Shown here: piece by piece, positions 1-8,344 of the stretch
Layout: every line of letters begins with the position of its first letter
How positions within the stretch are numbered: position 1 is the first letter of the stretch
NCBI RefSeq assembly: GCF_000417875.1
Contig: NW_006920870.1
Coordinates: forward strand, 528,482 to 544,129
From: Pseudozyma flocculosa PF-1
Lineage: Eukaryota > Basidiomycota > Ustilaginomycetes > Ustilaginales > Ustilaginaceae
Direction of reading: 5' to 3'
DNA length: 15,648 nt
Translations under genes and position numbers: made by a program
Notes under the pieces: generated by a model
What the model was told of the DNA's origin: nothing
Seen by the model: only the letters and a program-made list of their open reading frames with translations
The model's database searches: none

Positions 1-1
1 T

Positions 2-328
2 ACCCGAGGCAAGCGAGGACACTCACCTGGTCACGCCCTTGCTCGGCCCAACTGGGTTGTCGATCCGTTCGACTCCGACCCCAACTTCAAGTTGCCCTCG
101 AGTGTGCAGCGTTGGATGGTGGCGGAGGACTGGAAAGAGGCCAGCGATTGCAACCGCAAGGCGTGCGCCAACGTCCAGCGCAACCGCAAGCCGTTCAAGA
201 ACGTGGGCACGGATACTTGGGGCAGCGGCACGGGCAAGCCGATCAGGAAGTGGGGCGGCGGCGAGTTGAGCCCGGTTCAGGCTGGCGGTGGCGAGGAGCA
301 GGGAAGAAGCGATGGAGGTCGTCAGTAG
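2..328 (+). CDS. C-terminal part of an unrecognised protein (5' end outside window)
   Basis: A frame open from the window edge to a TAG at 326..328 gives about 108 residues. Nearly every codon ends in G or C, as in the other real genes here, so I take it as coding and not an antisense shadow. The visible part is hydrophilic. It has a Trp-rich stretch (NWVVDPFD, QRWMVAEDW), a Cys/Asn/Arg-rich segment around CNRKACANVQRNRK, and a Gly-rich tail. There is no signal peptide, membrane segment or motif I can assign. It converges on the transposase gene, with only 144 bases between the two stops. It could be a second protein of the same mobile element or an unrelated host gene. The upstream part may contain introns that cannot be seen here. 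Function unknown. Confidence 0.5.
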   Translation, partial: TRGKRGHSPGHALARPNWVVDPFDSDPNFKLPSSVQRWMVAEDWKEASDCNRKACANVQRNRKPFKNVGTDTWGSGTGKPIRKWGGGELSPVQAGGGEEQGRSDGGRQ

Positions 329-356
329 GTGGATCGACGAAGGGATGGCATCGACA

Positions 357-426
357 CCAGCGCCGATAGCGCGCAACAGCAGCCACGATACCAGCGCCGA
401 CGGCGCAACAGCAACAACACGCGATA
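357..426. repeat. Two-copy direct repeat of about 35 bp
   Basis: Two adjacent, imperfect copies (357..390 and 391..426) both begin CCAGCGCCGA, contain GCGCAACAGCA and end CGATA. A third partial start (CCAGCC) follows at 427. The repeat sits between the convergent ends of the partial gene and the transposase. It could be a subterminal repeat of the transposon or a short local duplication. Confidence 0.55.
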
Positions 427-472
427 CCAGCCTCTAGCCACAGGGCAGCAGCACTGTACTCACATGGCCGAG

Positions 473-3400
473 TCAATTGATGATCTTGACGAGTGCATGT
501 TCGGATCGAGGTACGGGTGTGATTGCGGCGTGGGCGACCAGGGCGGTGGCGGGGAAGACGGCGGTGCCTGTGACTTCGAGCTGGACTGAGGACGGCCGGG
601 CGAAAGGCTTGCTGGTGCCGAGGTCGAAGCAGTCGAGCTGCGTTGGCGGAGGAAAGAGCCGGCAGACAACGCAGACTGCGGTGATGTCGTCGGCAGGCGT
701 CTCGACAGGCTGTGATGGCCGGGCCCGGTGCCGATAGCTGATGATCTGGGTCACCTGGACGAGGGTGACGTCGGTCGATGTCGAGGGCCACTTGATGAAG
801 CCGAAGGAGTCGCCCGGAGCACTGTGGACGTCGTTGTGCGATGCCCGGAAGTACAGGCCGTTGACGGAGATGCTCGCGTGCGTGTGGACGGCGCGACTGA
901 CTTCGACGGCGTCGGGCGCAGCAATGATGCTGGTCTTGACGAAGCGCCGGCGTGGATGGAGGGTCCGTAGGAGCGCGACGAAGCCATCGTAGGCATGGTC
1001 GTCCAGCGGCGTTGGCCTCCGTGATGCCGGTGCCGTCTCGAGCTTGAGCACGCTTGAGTCGTGCGTCCTCTGACGGTCGCGGGTACGGCTGGCGAGCGCG
1101 ATGCCTTCTTGGCGCTGCTCCGCTGGCCCGTTGACTGCCTCCGCCCGCCCGCGGTCGGACCAGGTCTTGAGCAGCGACAGCTCCACCTGACCGTGCTTCT
1201 TGTTGGTCGGCACGGTGGTCCGCGAGAGGACCTGTATCGCCTTCTCGATCCCGAAGGCCCAGAAAGCACGCGGTGGTCCGAACCGGCGCAGCTGGGGGCC
1301 CAAATGCGACAGGATGTGCGAGTTGTAGTAGATGGGCGATATGACGGCGAGGGCTCGGTGCAGGCGGCGTAGGTGCAGCGTGACGGTGTCGACGTCGGCG
1401 TCGGTAAGGACTTGCTGATGCAGATAGTCGACGATCAGGCCAAGTCGCACGACGATCTCGCGGAAGAACCAGCCCTTGTGGACCCAGTGAGCGGCGTGGG
1501 TTGTCGTCCTTGTGCGGATGGCTTCCGCCTCGGCCTGCGCAGAGTGCGTCAGCCACGCCCAGTGCTCCGCGTCGGGATCACCCTCCTCGATCCACGCGCC
1601 TTTCTCCATGTCATGCCGGATGGTGCGGCGGTGGCGGCGGTAGTCGTCGATGGCGTCGTGCCAGACGCCGTGAAGCAGCGCCGGCAGGAGCCGGGCCAGC
1701 GTGGCGTACTGCGCTGCTGTCGGCGAGCCACCTGCAGCGTCGCCGAAGTGGACCGAGAGCTTTGCCAGCGTTGACGGCACGACCGTAGCACGGATCCGAG
1801 CTTGGACGGCAACGACTTCACGGCTGGTGAGGAGACCGCGGTCGATGAGGATCTTGTGCCAGACGCGGCGGACGACGCCAAGGTAGACGGCGTGCATGAC
1901 GTCGACGGGGGCAGAGGTCACGCTGCGCCAGTACGGCAGCTCGTATAGAGCCGAGTACCGAGCGCCGGTGGTGGCAGCAGCGTTGCGATGGTGAGCGTCG
2001 CTGCTGCCCTTGACCGCGAGTGCGTCCTGTCGATGCCGGTCCGGATCGCGTGGCGTAGTCTTGGCACTGGTCGCAGCGAGCTCTTGAAACTCGTCCTTGT
2101 CGGTGTCGCAGTACGGGCAGGTTGCCTCATTGACCGTGAGCGGGTTGAATCCGCAGACCTTTGTACGCGCTGGAGAGTCTCCGACGAACAGCACCAGCTT
2201 GGCGCGGAGGGTGGCGGCGACGGCGGTGGTGTCGGGCGAGGCCGTTGACGGCGGAGGTGCAGGCAAGCCAATCTCGATGCCGTCGAGCAGGCGCTGCAGC
2301 TCTGCGACGAGCGGCTCGAGGAACCGGGAGCACATCGACCACGACGGCTCAGATGGACCCGGGATGACGCCGGCGAGGTGCTGGTACTCTGGCTTGAAGC
2401 GGAGGGCCGACGGCAGGTTGAGGACCGACAGGACGACGGGTCCGCACGAGTAGGAAGCGGCCGTGTAGTTGAACGGCCGGAACCAGTCCGTCGAGAGCGA
2501 GACGAGGAGGTTGATGTCGCCCGGCTTGCCGCTGTTGAGGAAGGCTTGCTCTTGATGCCACATCTCGCCATCGTAGACGTCGGCCAGAGGCGGGGTGGCG
2601 TCGGCAAAGAGCGTAGACGGGGTCGGGCGTGCTCGCCAGCTTTCAAGCGCCTCGCGCACCTCGGGTCGTTGGACCAAGCCGCGCAGCCATGCCTCGAGCG
2701 GGTGGTAGAGGAACACCGGCCCGTCACGCTGCAGCGGCTCGTCGCAGCGGATGCAGCTTGCAGCAGGTGGCGGCGAGGCGGATGACGTCGGTGATGGCCA
2801 AGCCGTTGGTATGGGTGGCGAAAGGCTTGAGCACGCGGGCCGAGGGCACACCAGGTAGCGGACAAGGTGGTCACGGTCGAGGCCGAGGTGCCTGCGCAGC
2901 GTGGGGAAGCGGACCGGCCCTTTTGCAGTGCTGCCCGACGCCGGAAGCAGGACGTCGTTGGCAAACCGCAGCATGTCCTCGCATCCGGCGCGAGAGAGGC
3001 CGTGCTGCGAGTGCTGGCGGACGACGTGCCATTGGAAGGCCGTCATCCAATCTGGCAGGGCATCGTCAAGCGCAGGCGGCGGGTCCGAGGCGCTGGCCAT
3101 CACGCCGGGAGCGAGAATGCGGGCAGGGTCGAGCCGGGATAGCGGCGAGCGCTCCGCGTCTTCCTCCGAGTCGGACACCGCCAGCCTAAAGCTCTGCTGC
3201 GGTGGCGGCGACGTTGATGGAGAGGGCGACGTTGTGGCGGGCGGAGTTGATGGCGACCGAGGTGGCGAGTAGGGCGGAAGCGAGCCTGCATCCGACCCGA
3301 CCGGCGACCGAGGTGGTGACAAAGGCCGAAGAGATGTCGCAAGAGAAGGCGACGGGGCAGGCGAAGCATTTGATGGCGGTGACGCGGCCCTCGATTGTGC

Positions 3401-3728
3401 AGCTGACGATGGCGGTACTGAGGTGGGTTCTGCTGGCGCTGACGACAACCGCAATGGTGACGCTGTGTCGCGCGGCCCATCCTGCACGTAGAGCGGGCTT
3501 CCTGCGATCGCTCGTGCCTGTTGTAGTTGCTGCAGTCGACAAAGGAGGAGGTCAGCATGATTCTTAGATTGCAAAGCGCTTGAACGTCCAGGGACCCGCT
3601 CTCACCTCTTGCTCAATGCGCTCAAAGTGTTCCTCATTCTCGTGGCGCAGCCGCGTCTTGCGCTGGACATGACGCCCATTGCACTGCCGACAGTAACACG
3701 GCTCGGTGCGACGTTTGTAACCTGGCAT
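473..3728 (-). CDS. tnp2-type (CACTA/Plavaka-like) DDE transposase, two exons
   Basis: The product would cut and reinsert a CACTA-superfamily DNA transposon. I read two exons: 3728..3606 and 3529..473, joined in phase 0 across a 76-base GTGAGA...CTGCAG intron, giving 1,059 residues. Exon 1 encodes a Cys/His motif (C11, C13, C16, then H20 and H29), typical of the N-terminus of fungal tnp2 transposases. A Pro/Ser-rich linker follows (about 50 to 170), then a C-x4-C...C-x2-C pair (269 to 303). The core shows LVSLSTDWF (D389), the LNLPSALRFKPE and AGVIPGP family signatures, VGDSPA (D492), CPYC (512) and PVDVMHAVYLG (D584). I take D389 and the later acidic residues as active-site candidates. The C-terminal part (NGLYFRASHNDVHS, FGFIKW) is also usual for the family. 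There are no internal stops or frameshifts. No terminal inverted repeats or target duplication could be located. The Met at 3728 is the first in the zinc-finger frame; coding exons further upstream are possible. Confidence 0.88.
3530..3605 (-). other. Transposase intron 1 (76 nt)
   Basis: On the minus strand the segment starts GTGAGAG directly after a CAAGAG exon end and finishes TTTGTCGACTGCAG. Removing it joins the zinc-finger exon to the long exon in phase 0. Without splicing, the long frame would start at an unrelated Met inside the intron and lose the Cys motif. Confidence 0.75.
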
Positions 3729-4136
3729 GTCGACCTGCTGATGGAGAGTCCGGGCGGAAGTGTGGCGAGTCGAGGTTGTCGCTGCCGTCAGTCGCGCGCC
3801 GTCCTGAGCATCGCGTCGACGCCGCCTCGTCCCGACTCAATCCCAGGCCGGACACCCATCCGCCGACAGCGCAACGGGCGACACCTTGGATGCCGTTGTT
3901 CCCGCGCAACCGCGATACCCAGGACCGAGCGAGACGAGGTCGGGCCAACAACGGCGACGGAAGCGACGCGCTCGACCTACCTTGGCAGCGACGGCGGACG
4001 ACTCGGCGGCGTTCCGAAGCGTCCCGGTGCGGATGTATTGGGCGGTTCTGTGGTGCAAAGAAACAGAGAGAGGACAAGGTCAGTATCGACCCGCACCGAG
4101 GAGAGCGACAGAAAGAGGGGCGACTCACGGGATGGA
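3729..4136 (-). other. Transposase upstream region with splice-like signals
   Basis: No confident gene. On the minus strand there is a GTGAGT donor near 4130, a pyrimidine-rich CACCACAG acceptor near 4058, a 67-base GC3-rich segment ending CCAAG, a GTAGGT donor near 3990, and a CTCAG acceptor near 3810. These look like one or two small exons leading into the transposase. The frame after the last acceptor is open through the transposase start, so they could encode an N-terminal extension or be 5' UTR. I could not find a single frame connecting all of them. Confidence 0.3.
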
Positions 4137-4764
4137 TCACGTCGATCTTGTCATCCGAGACCTTTGCCGAGCCCGCTGATCGCGCTCTTGCTGATGGCCG
4201 TCGTGCCGCCAACTGCCGCTGCCTATTGGACCGGGGTGCGCAACCACGCTGCTCAAAACGCGAGGGCCTTCTGAGCATAAAGACCGGTAGAACTCGCGCC
4301 TGAGATACCCGGCCCGACAAGACAAGCGACAGCCGGCGACAGCGGCGGCGGGAGCGGAGGCGGCGGCAGCGGGGGTGGCTTCGATCCGATCGAATCGACT
4401 GTTGCGGTGGCGGCGAGTCGATGCTGGCGCGAGGCGAGCGCGCGGGACTGGATGCGAGCGGTCGAGGAGCGGCGGTGCCGGGATTCGAGCTGATGTGAAC
4501 GAGCAGAGAGCAAAGGGGAGGCGGAGGAAGACGTCAGCGGTCTACCATTGAGCAGCGGACGTCATCGTGATGCTTACCTGTGTCTCGCCGAGCGTGGGCG
4601 GGTTGCAGGACAGCGCTGCTGCGGGCGACTAGCGCGACGTTGAGGTTGTCGAGGTGAAGGCGATCGCGGCGGGCCTACCTCGGCCAGCGTCGTCGACGAA
4701 GAGAGATACCCGCAAGCCAAAGTGGCAGGTGGTAGTTGGAGGGGGAGAGGGAGAGGGAGTCCAT
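4137..4764 (-). CDS. Possible small three-exon gene, hypothetical
   Basis: Joining 4764..4679, 4618..4578 and 4489..4137 on the minus strand removes two canonical introns (60 nt, GTAGGC...CCCGCAG; 88 nt, GTAAGC...CACATCAG). It yields an uninterrupted 159-residue frame from an ATG to a TGA. The product would be Arg/Ala/Pro-rich with no recognisable domain. The donor at 4577 (CACAG|GTAAGC) is strong. The frame begins just downstream of a minus-strand CCACC-repeat and CTCTCC-rich leader. In DNA this GC-rich, open frames arise easily by chance, and these exons may instead be 5' leader exons of the transposase transcript. Function unknown. Confidence 0.25.
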
Positions 4765-4769
4765 TAGGC

Positions 4770-5010
4770 GAAAGGCGTTGAGGCAGCGAGTCCGTACGAG
4801 TTGGTGGCGGTGGTGGCGACGGTGGTGGTGGTGATAGTAGTTGGGAGGAGAGGGCGGGCAGGCAAGCCCACCCCTACCTCGCTGGCAGGCGGCAGGCGAG
4901 CGACGATAGAGTGAAAATTTCTGCAAAGGCACGGGCCAGGGCTGCTCAAGACGCGCGGCTGCCAGCAAGGCCGTTCGCTCCTTCCCACCACCACCACCAC
5001 CACCAGCTCA
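4770..5010. promoter_or_regulatory. Possible divergent promoter
   Basis: An AT-rich core (TGAAAATTT at 4912..4920, reading as AAATTTTCA on the other strand) sits between two outward-facing leader-like tracts. On the plus side is CTTCCCACCACCACC at 4981 onward. On the minus side, about 4843 down to 4800, is a CACCACCACC tract followed by CTCTCC repeats (4762..4738). The same TGAAAATTT occurs at 9095 ahead of the prp8 unit, also followed by TTCCCACCACCACC. No clear TATA box is visible. Confidence 0.35.
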
Positions 5011-6057
5011 AACCGCCACGCCTCACCTCGCCGCCCCACCATCGCCGCCACCACCATCGAAGCCGCCGGCTAGGTCAAGCGCCGCGGTGTCAGCAGCGGC
5101 CTTGGCGCAGTGATGCCGCCAGGCCGAGCGAGGACGTTTATGGGACGCCTCCAGGCCACGCACCGCCCGCGGGTGATCTTCAAGATCGACTCTGGACGAC
5201 CTCGCTGCGCTTCAGGACGGCCGGACCCACGCCCACGGTGCCGGAAGGCTGCTCACGGATGGCTCGGTGGAATGGGTTAGAGCAGCATCAAGGTGAGTAG
5301 GGCCTGGGCGAGCTCGGCCTCGTGATGCCGACTCGCTGCCCACCCGTCGTGGCTTCTCTTTCCGCCTGATGGCAGCTGCGCCGCCGTCGTCCTACTGGAG
5401 CGGTGGCGGGCTGACGGGAGCGGGCACCGGTTGCCCTGCATACCGGCCCACGTGACGGCGAGGGCTCTGGCCTCGTGATGCCAGCGCCTCAGGGCATCGG
5501 CGGCGTTGCGGTGCGAGGTGGCGCCCGACGTAAAGAGGGACCGTGGCGTTGCCCTGCAACACCACCGCCGATTCGCCGCCGATGCCCTTTCCTTCTGCTA
5601 CTGACCTCTCTCCAGCAGGCCTTGACCGCTTCATCGGGCAGACAACAACCATCTGTGAGTGCGGCTGCCTTCACGCCTTGACCATTGCGCCTCGTGCCAG
5701 GGCTGATCATTGCTTGCCGTGATCTTTTGCCGGTTATCTTGCATAGACGTCGACAGCATCTCCGCTCGTAGCATCAATCTGCATGCCACCTGATCGAAGG
5801 CCTACGATGTGAGTAGCGCCATCGCCGGCATCGTCGGCATGGTCGGCCTCGGCATCGGATCCGAGAGCTCAGTCCCGTCGCCTCGTTGCCGCCATCAGCC
5901 CTCCGCCGCTCTCAGGTCCGCCTGCCGCCTCCGCTCCCGTCAATAGGAGCCGTGAATCATCGGAAATCTCCTGGGACTCGCTCTCCAAGGATTCCGATGA
6001 TTCGAGGCTTCCATTGACGGGGAGCTCTTGCTTCCGCGCTCGTCCGCTCAGGGTGAG
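4911..6057 (+). other. Plus-strand chain of exon/intron signals, gene not resolved
   Basis: Candidate exons end at 5292 and span 5619..5654, 5747..5808 and 5916..6052. They are bounded by GTGAGT donors at 5293, 5655, 5809 and 6053, and by acceptors at 5618 (CTGACCTCTCTCCAGCAG, with a branch-point-like CTGAC), 5746 (GCATAG) and 5915 (CTCTCAG). One spliced frame from 4911 stays open across the first two junctions and stops at 5791..5793. A different frame of the last exon looks coding (SRESSEISWDSLSKDSDDS). The pattern suggests a real spliced transcript, possibly a decayed gene or an upstream alternative leader of the gene at 6637. I do not recognise any product. Confidence 0.3.
5954..6003. repeat. 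Perfect 12-bp inverted repeat, 26-nt spacer (copy A)
   Basis: The arms are GAATCATCGGAA (5954..5965) and TTCCGATGATTC (5992..6003). A second copy stands at 14123..14172 upstream of the third paralog. It has the same core arm but the outer G-C pair replaced by C-G. The copy lies inside the last candidate exon of the chain above and about 255 bases before the TATA box of the first paralog. It may be a transcription-factor dyad, an RNA hairpin or part of a conserved short coding segment. Confidence 0.7.
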
Positions 6058-6257
6058 TCTTCCGCTCTGCTCCGGCTTCTACGGCTTGCTGTCTGTTGTG
6101 CTTGACGCTGACGCTTCCTCCGCCATTCTACCTTGTTCTTTTGCCACTTCTCCGCCCCGCTCCGCATCCCTTCGCCATTGGCCGCCTGCACGCCACCGCC
6201 ATTGACCGTCCGCCCGCCGCCCATACCGCCCTGGCTTCTGCCTGCCCGGTCAAAAGG

Positions 6258-6341
6258 TATAAAGGAGGACCTCTCGAGCGTCCCTCCTCCTTCCCTCCCA
6301 CCACCATCAACATCTCGACCCTCTCCTCTGCCCTTGTGAGT
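6258..6341 (+). promoter_or_regulatory. Core promoter and leader of paralog 1
   Basis: A TATAAA box at 6258..6263 is followed by a pyrimidine-rich leader with TCCCACCACCATCAAC (from 6296) and a GTGAGT donor at 6336..6341, 78 bases after the TATA start. The same order and spacing occur before the other two paralogs. Confidence 0.6.
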
Positions 6342-6578
6342 ATGCTCTGGATCGTCTGCCTCTTCGACCTCGCTGCGCACATCTCGCTGACCGGCTGTTT
6401 GCCTTTCTGCCTCTTCTCCTGCCCCCTTCCACGGACCGCTTTACCTCGCCACCATCTCGCCTCGCCGCCTGGCTTGCCGGATCGCCCTCGCCATCGCGCC
6501 ATCGTCCTGTTCGGCCGTCATCTCGGATTCCACATCGACCGCCGCCGCCTCCACATCGTGTTGCCCGCAATCACGCAG
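6336..6578 (+). other. Probable 5' UTR intron of paralog 1
   Basis: GTGAGT at 6336 opens the segment and ACGCAG closes it at 6578, giving 243 nt. Other AG acceptors (for example 6592 or 6614) are possible, so the 3' boundary is uncertain. Splicing leaves a short leader before the ATG at 6637. Confidence 0.45.
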
Positions 6579-6636
6579 ACAACTCTGTGTAGCAACATCG
6601 CCCACACTCTGTAGCCAATCAACCTGCAATTCCACC

Positions 6637-7554
6637 ATGGCGCCTCGCATCCAGACCTTCATCGACCTGTACGAGAACGTCGACGCGGTGCGACGTGCGA
6701 AGAGGTACCTGCAAATCAAAGCGACCAAGGGCGACTCGCGCGACAATGTCGAGCTGACGGCCCTCAAGTACCTGATGCTGGTGGATCACGCCGTTGTGCT
6801 CGACAAGAAGCGCTCGTGCCGGGAGAGCGACAACCGCCACATGGACTGCAAGAAGCTCACGGTCAACTCCTACCTCCTCTACGAGGTCGTCAACAACGAG
6901 ACGTTCTGGCTGATCCCCGACGTCATCTTCGAGTGCGAGGAGTGCACGCTCAACCACTACAGCTGCAACGTCTACTTCGACATGAAGGACACCGACAAGA
7001 CGGTCCTCGTCGACTCGAAGGGCATCCACGGCGACTTCTCCGTCAAGAGGTCCGGCCTGGCAAACGAGAGGAAGCCAGCGTACGGCCACCCCGCGCACAA
7101 GGAGCCGATCTTTGGCTGGTCGACCAAGCAGATCAGGGACTACATCCACCGCCTCCGCGTGCGCAAGGAAGCCGAGATCAACGAGCAAATCCACCGCCGC
7201 AAACGCGACCAACAGCGGGACCTCAACACCAGCGGTGGCATCGTTGACCTGGTCACGAACAGGCGCGACGCAATCCGCGTGATGTCGGACCACTTCAGCG
7301 CCTTCTCGACGGCGACCTCCTCCCTCCTCGACACGCTCTACGCCGAGCGCGGCTCCTCGACGGCCGCTCCTCTCGTCCCCGTCGTCGACAAGAGGCTTTT
7401 CGACGGCTACGTCGATGTCAGCATGGCGCACCCGGCGGTCAGCGTCATCCGCACCTGCCCCAACCCCACCAAGGCGGTCCTCCTCCTCACCGACCCGGCC
7501 GGCCACGGCAACATCGTCGCCCGATGGGCCGATGACGGCGAACTGCTGTCCTGA
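6637..7554 (+). CDS. Cys-motif family protein, paralog 1 (long form), unknown function
   Basis: A single-exon frame of 305 residues from ATG 6637 (CACCATGG context) to TGA 7554, with strong GC3 bias. I do not recognise the family. It shares with the proteins at 8345 and 14632 an N-terminal FI-x-x-Y/F helix, a central hydrophobic segment, four cysteines (C71, C100, C103, C110), VDSKG (124 to 129), and HPAHKEPIFGWS (151 to 162) followed by a basic helix (RDYIHRLRVRKE). The cysteines could form a zinc site, but this is inference. Unlike its relatives it has about 110 extra residues at the C-terminus after a basic KR-rich hinge (186 to 195), with no motif I know. No signal peptide or membrane span is evident, so a cytosolic or nuclear location is likely. 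It is the most divergent of the three. Confidence 0.85.
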   Translation: MAPRIQTFIDLYENVDAVRRAKRYLQIKATKGDSRDNVELTALKYLMLVDHAVVLDKKRSCRESDNRHMDCKKLTVNSYLLYEVVNNETFWLIPDVIFECEECTLNHYSCNVYFDMKDTDKTVLVDSKGIHGDFSVKRSGLANERKPAYGHPAHKEPIFGWSTKQIRDYIHRLRVRKEAEINEQIHRRKRDQQRDLNTSGGIVDLVTNRRDAIRVMSDHFSAFSTATSSLLDTLYAERGSSTAAPLVPVVDKRLFDGYVDVSMAHPAVSVIRTCPNPTKAVLLLTDPAGHGNIVARWADDGELLS

Positions 7555-7885
7555 GCTGCAATGCATTTGATTGGCCTTTGCTTTGTCTGTGTGAGTCTGT
7601 GCTTTGGACTCGATGCGATCCGACTGCGGCTGGAGGCTCCGGTGACGGGTCGAGGCGGCATCGTCGAGGCCACAAGGATCAAGCCTACCGCCCAACAAGC
7701 TCGCTGCGGCGGTATCTCGCTCAGACCTCGGTGCTTGGTGCAGGCCGGCCGCCACACTCAAGCTCGACCCGCGTCCAGGTAAGCTCTCCGTCCCGCCTCG
7801 CTGCTTGAGTCAATGCTCTTGCTCCTCGCTGCCGCCTCTGCCTCCACCTACGCTGCACACCCCCCTCGACTTGCCAGCCACAGGG
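7555..7885 (+). other. Spacer between paralogs 1 and 2
   Basis: No gene. Just after the stop is TTTGATTGG and then TGTCTGTGTGAGTCTGTGC (7583..7601), an element resembling those found after paralogs 2 and 3. It may be a GU-rich 3' processing signal or a 3' UTR donor (GTGAGT at 7591). A CCAG|GTAAGC donor lies at 7779, which suggests another transcribed exon upstream of the second promoter. Confidence 0.4.
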
Positions 7886-7971
7886 TACATAAGGCAGGCC
7901 AGGCTGCTCGCTCTCCGCCCCCTCCTCTCCTCACCACCACCATCAACCCCAATTGTTCCGCTCCTGTGAGT
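7886..7971 (+). promoter_or_regulatory. Core promoter and leader of paralog 2
   Basis: A TATA-like TACATAAGG at 7886 is followed by CAGGCCAGGCTGCTCGC, a CT-rich leader with TCACCACCACCATCAAC, and a GTGAGT donor at 7966..7971, 80 bases after the TATA start. The stretch aligns by eye with the promoter of paralog 3 (TATACTTAAAGGCAGCCAG then GCTCGC). Confidence 0.6.
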
Positions 7972-8325
7972 CCGTCGCTCTCCTGTTTGCTCTCCGCCGC
8001 TGCCGAGTCGATGCTGACCAGCTCTTTCTCGCCTTTGCTTGTCCCCTTGCCTCCTATCTGCTGATCTGCCTCGACGCCGCCTCGACGCCACCGCCTCGAC
8101 GTCATGGCCTCGACGTCATTGCCTCGACACCACTGCCTCAACACCACTACCTCGACGCCATTACCTCGACACCACCGTTCGCTGCCCCTTCCATGCCTGC
8201 CTGGCCATCTCGCCCGTCGCTCGCCGGTCACTCGCATGCACAATCGCCGCCACCGCCTCCAACGCTTTCCGTCCTTGCTTGCTACCGCTGGATTGCGCAC
8301 CACCTTGTCCGCGTGCGCTCAACAG
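7966..8325 (+). other. Probable 5' UTR intron of paralog 2
   Basis: It opens with GTGAGT at 7966 and ends with CAACAG at 8325, giving 360 nt. The acceptor context CGCTCAACAGCTGTAC is almost identical in paralog 3. The intron holds a 14-bp minisatellite, which accounts for much of its extra length over paralog 3 (214 nt). No good branch point is close to the acceptor, so the boundary is tentative. Confidence 0.5.
8069..8177 (+). repeat. 14-bp minisatellite, about 8 units
   Basis: Consecutive units start at 8069 (short, 11 bp), 8080, 8094, 8108, 8122, 8136, 8150 and 8164. The consensus is CCTCGACRCCAYTG, with a few substitutions per unit. The 14-base period does not preserve a reading frame. 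This supports the view that the segment is noncoding although open frames run across it. Confidence 0.85.
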
Positions 8326-8344
8326 CTGTACTTGCAACGCCGCA

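Noticed and set aside
20..29. Minus-strand CAG|GTGAGT donor at the left edge
   Set aside because: The plus-strand frame over 2..328 has much better codon bias, and no minus-strand exon with coding character leads into this donor.
243..1556. Long minus-strand open frame (437 codons) overlapping the 3' part of the transposase
   Set aside because: Same strand as the transposase but another frame; Arg/Ala/Pro/His-rich and without family signatures. The transposase frame explains the region.
4150..4170. Third copy of the AKVSDD-like segment on the minus strand
   Set aside because: Only six residues match and there is no inverted repeat or flanking similarity, so chance is likely.
3609..4274. Plus-strand open frame of 221 codons opposite the transposase start
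   Set aside because: It overlaps the recognised zinc-finger exon on the other strand and has no signatures.
1..5200. CACTA-type terminal inverted repeats around the transposase
   Set aside because: Scattered CACTG/CAGTG words (for example near 449 and 5107) could not be paired into convincing termini. The left end may lie outside the window.
6619..7761. Minus-strand open frame of 380 codons
   Set aside because: Antisense to paralog 1, whose plus-strand frame has family conservation.
8039..8344. N-terminal extension of paralog 2 by 102 codons
   Set aside because: It would translate a 14-bp minisatellite and the probable intron; paralog 3 shares the start at the MSK methionine and not this extension.
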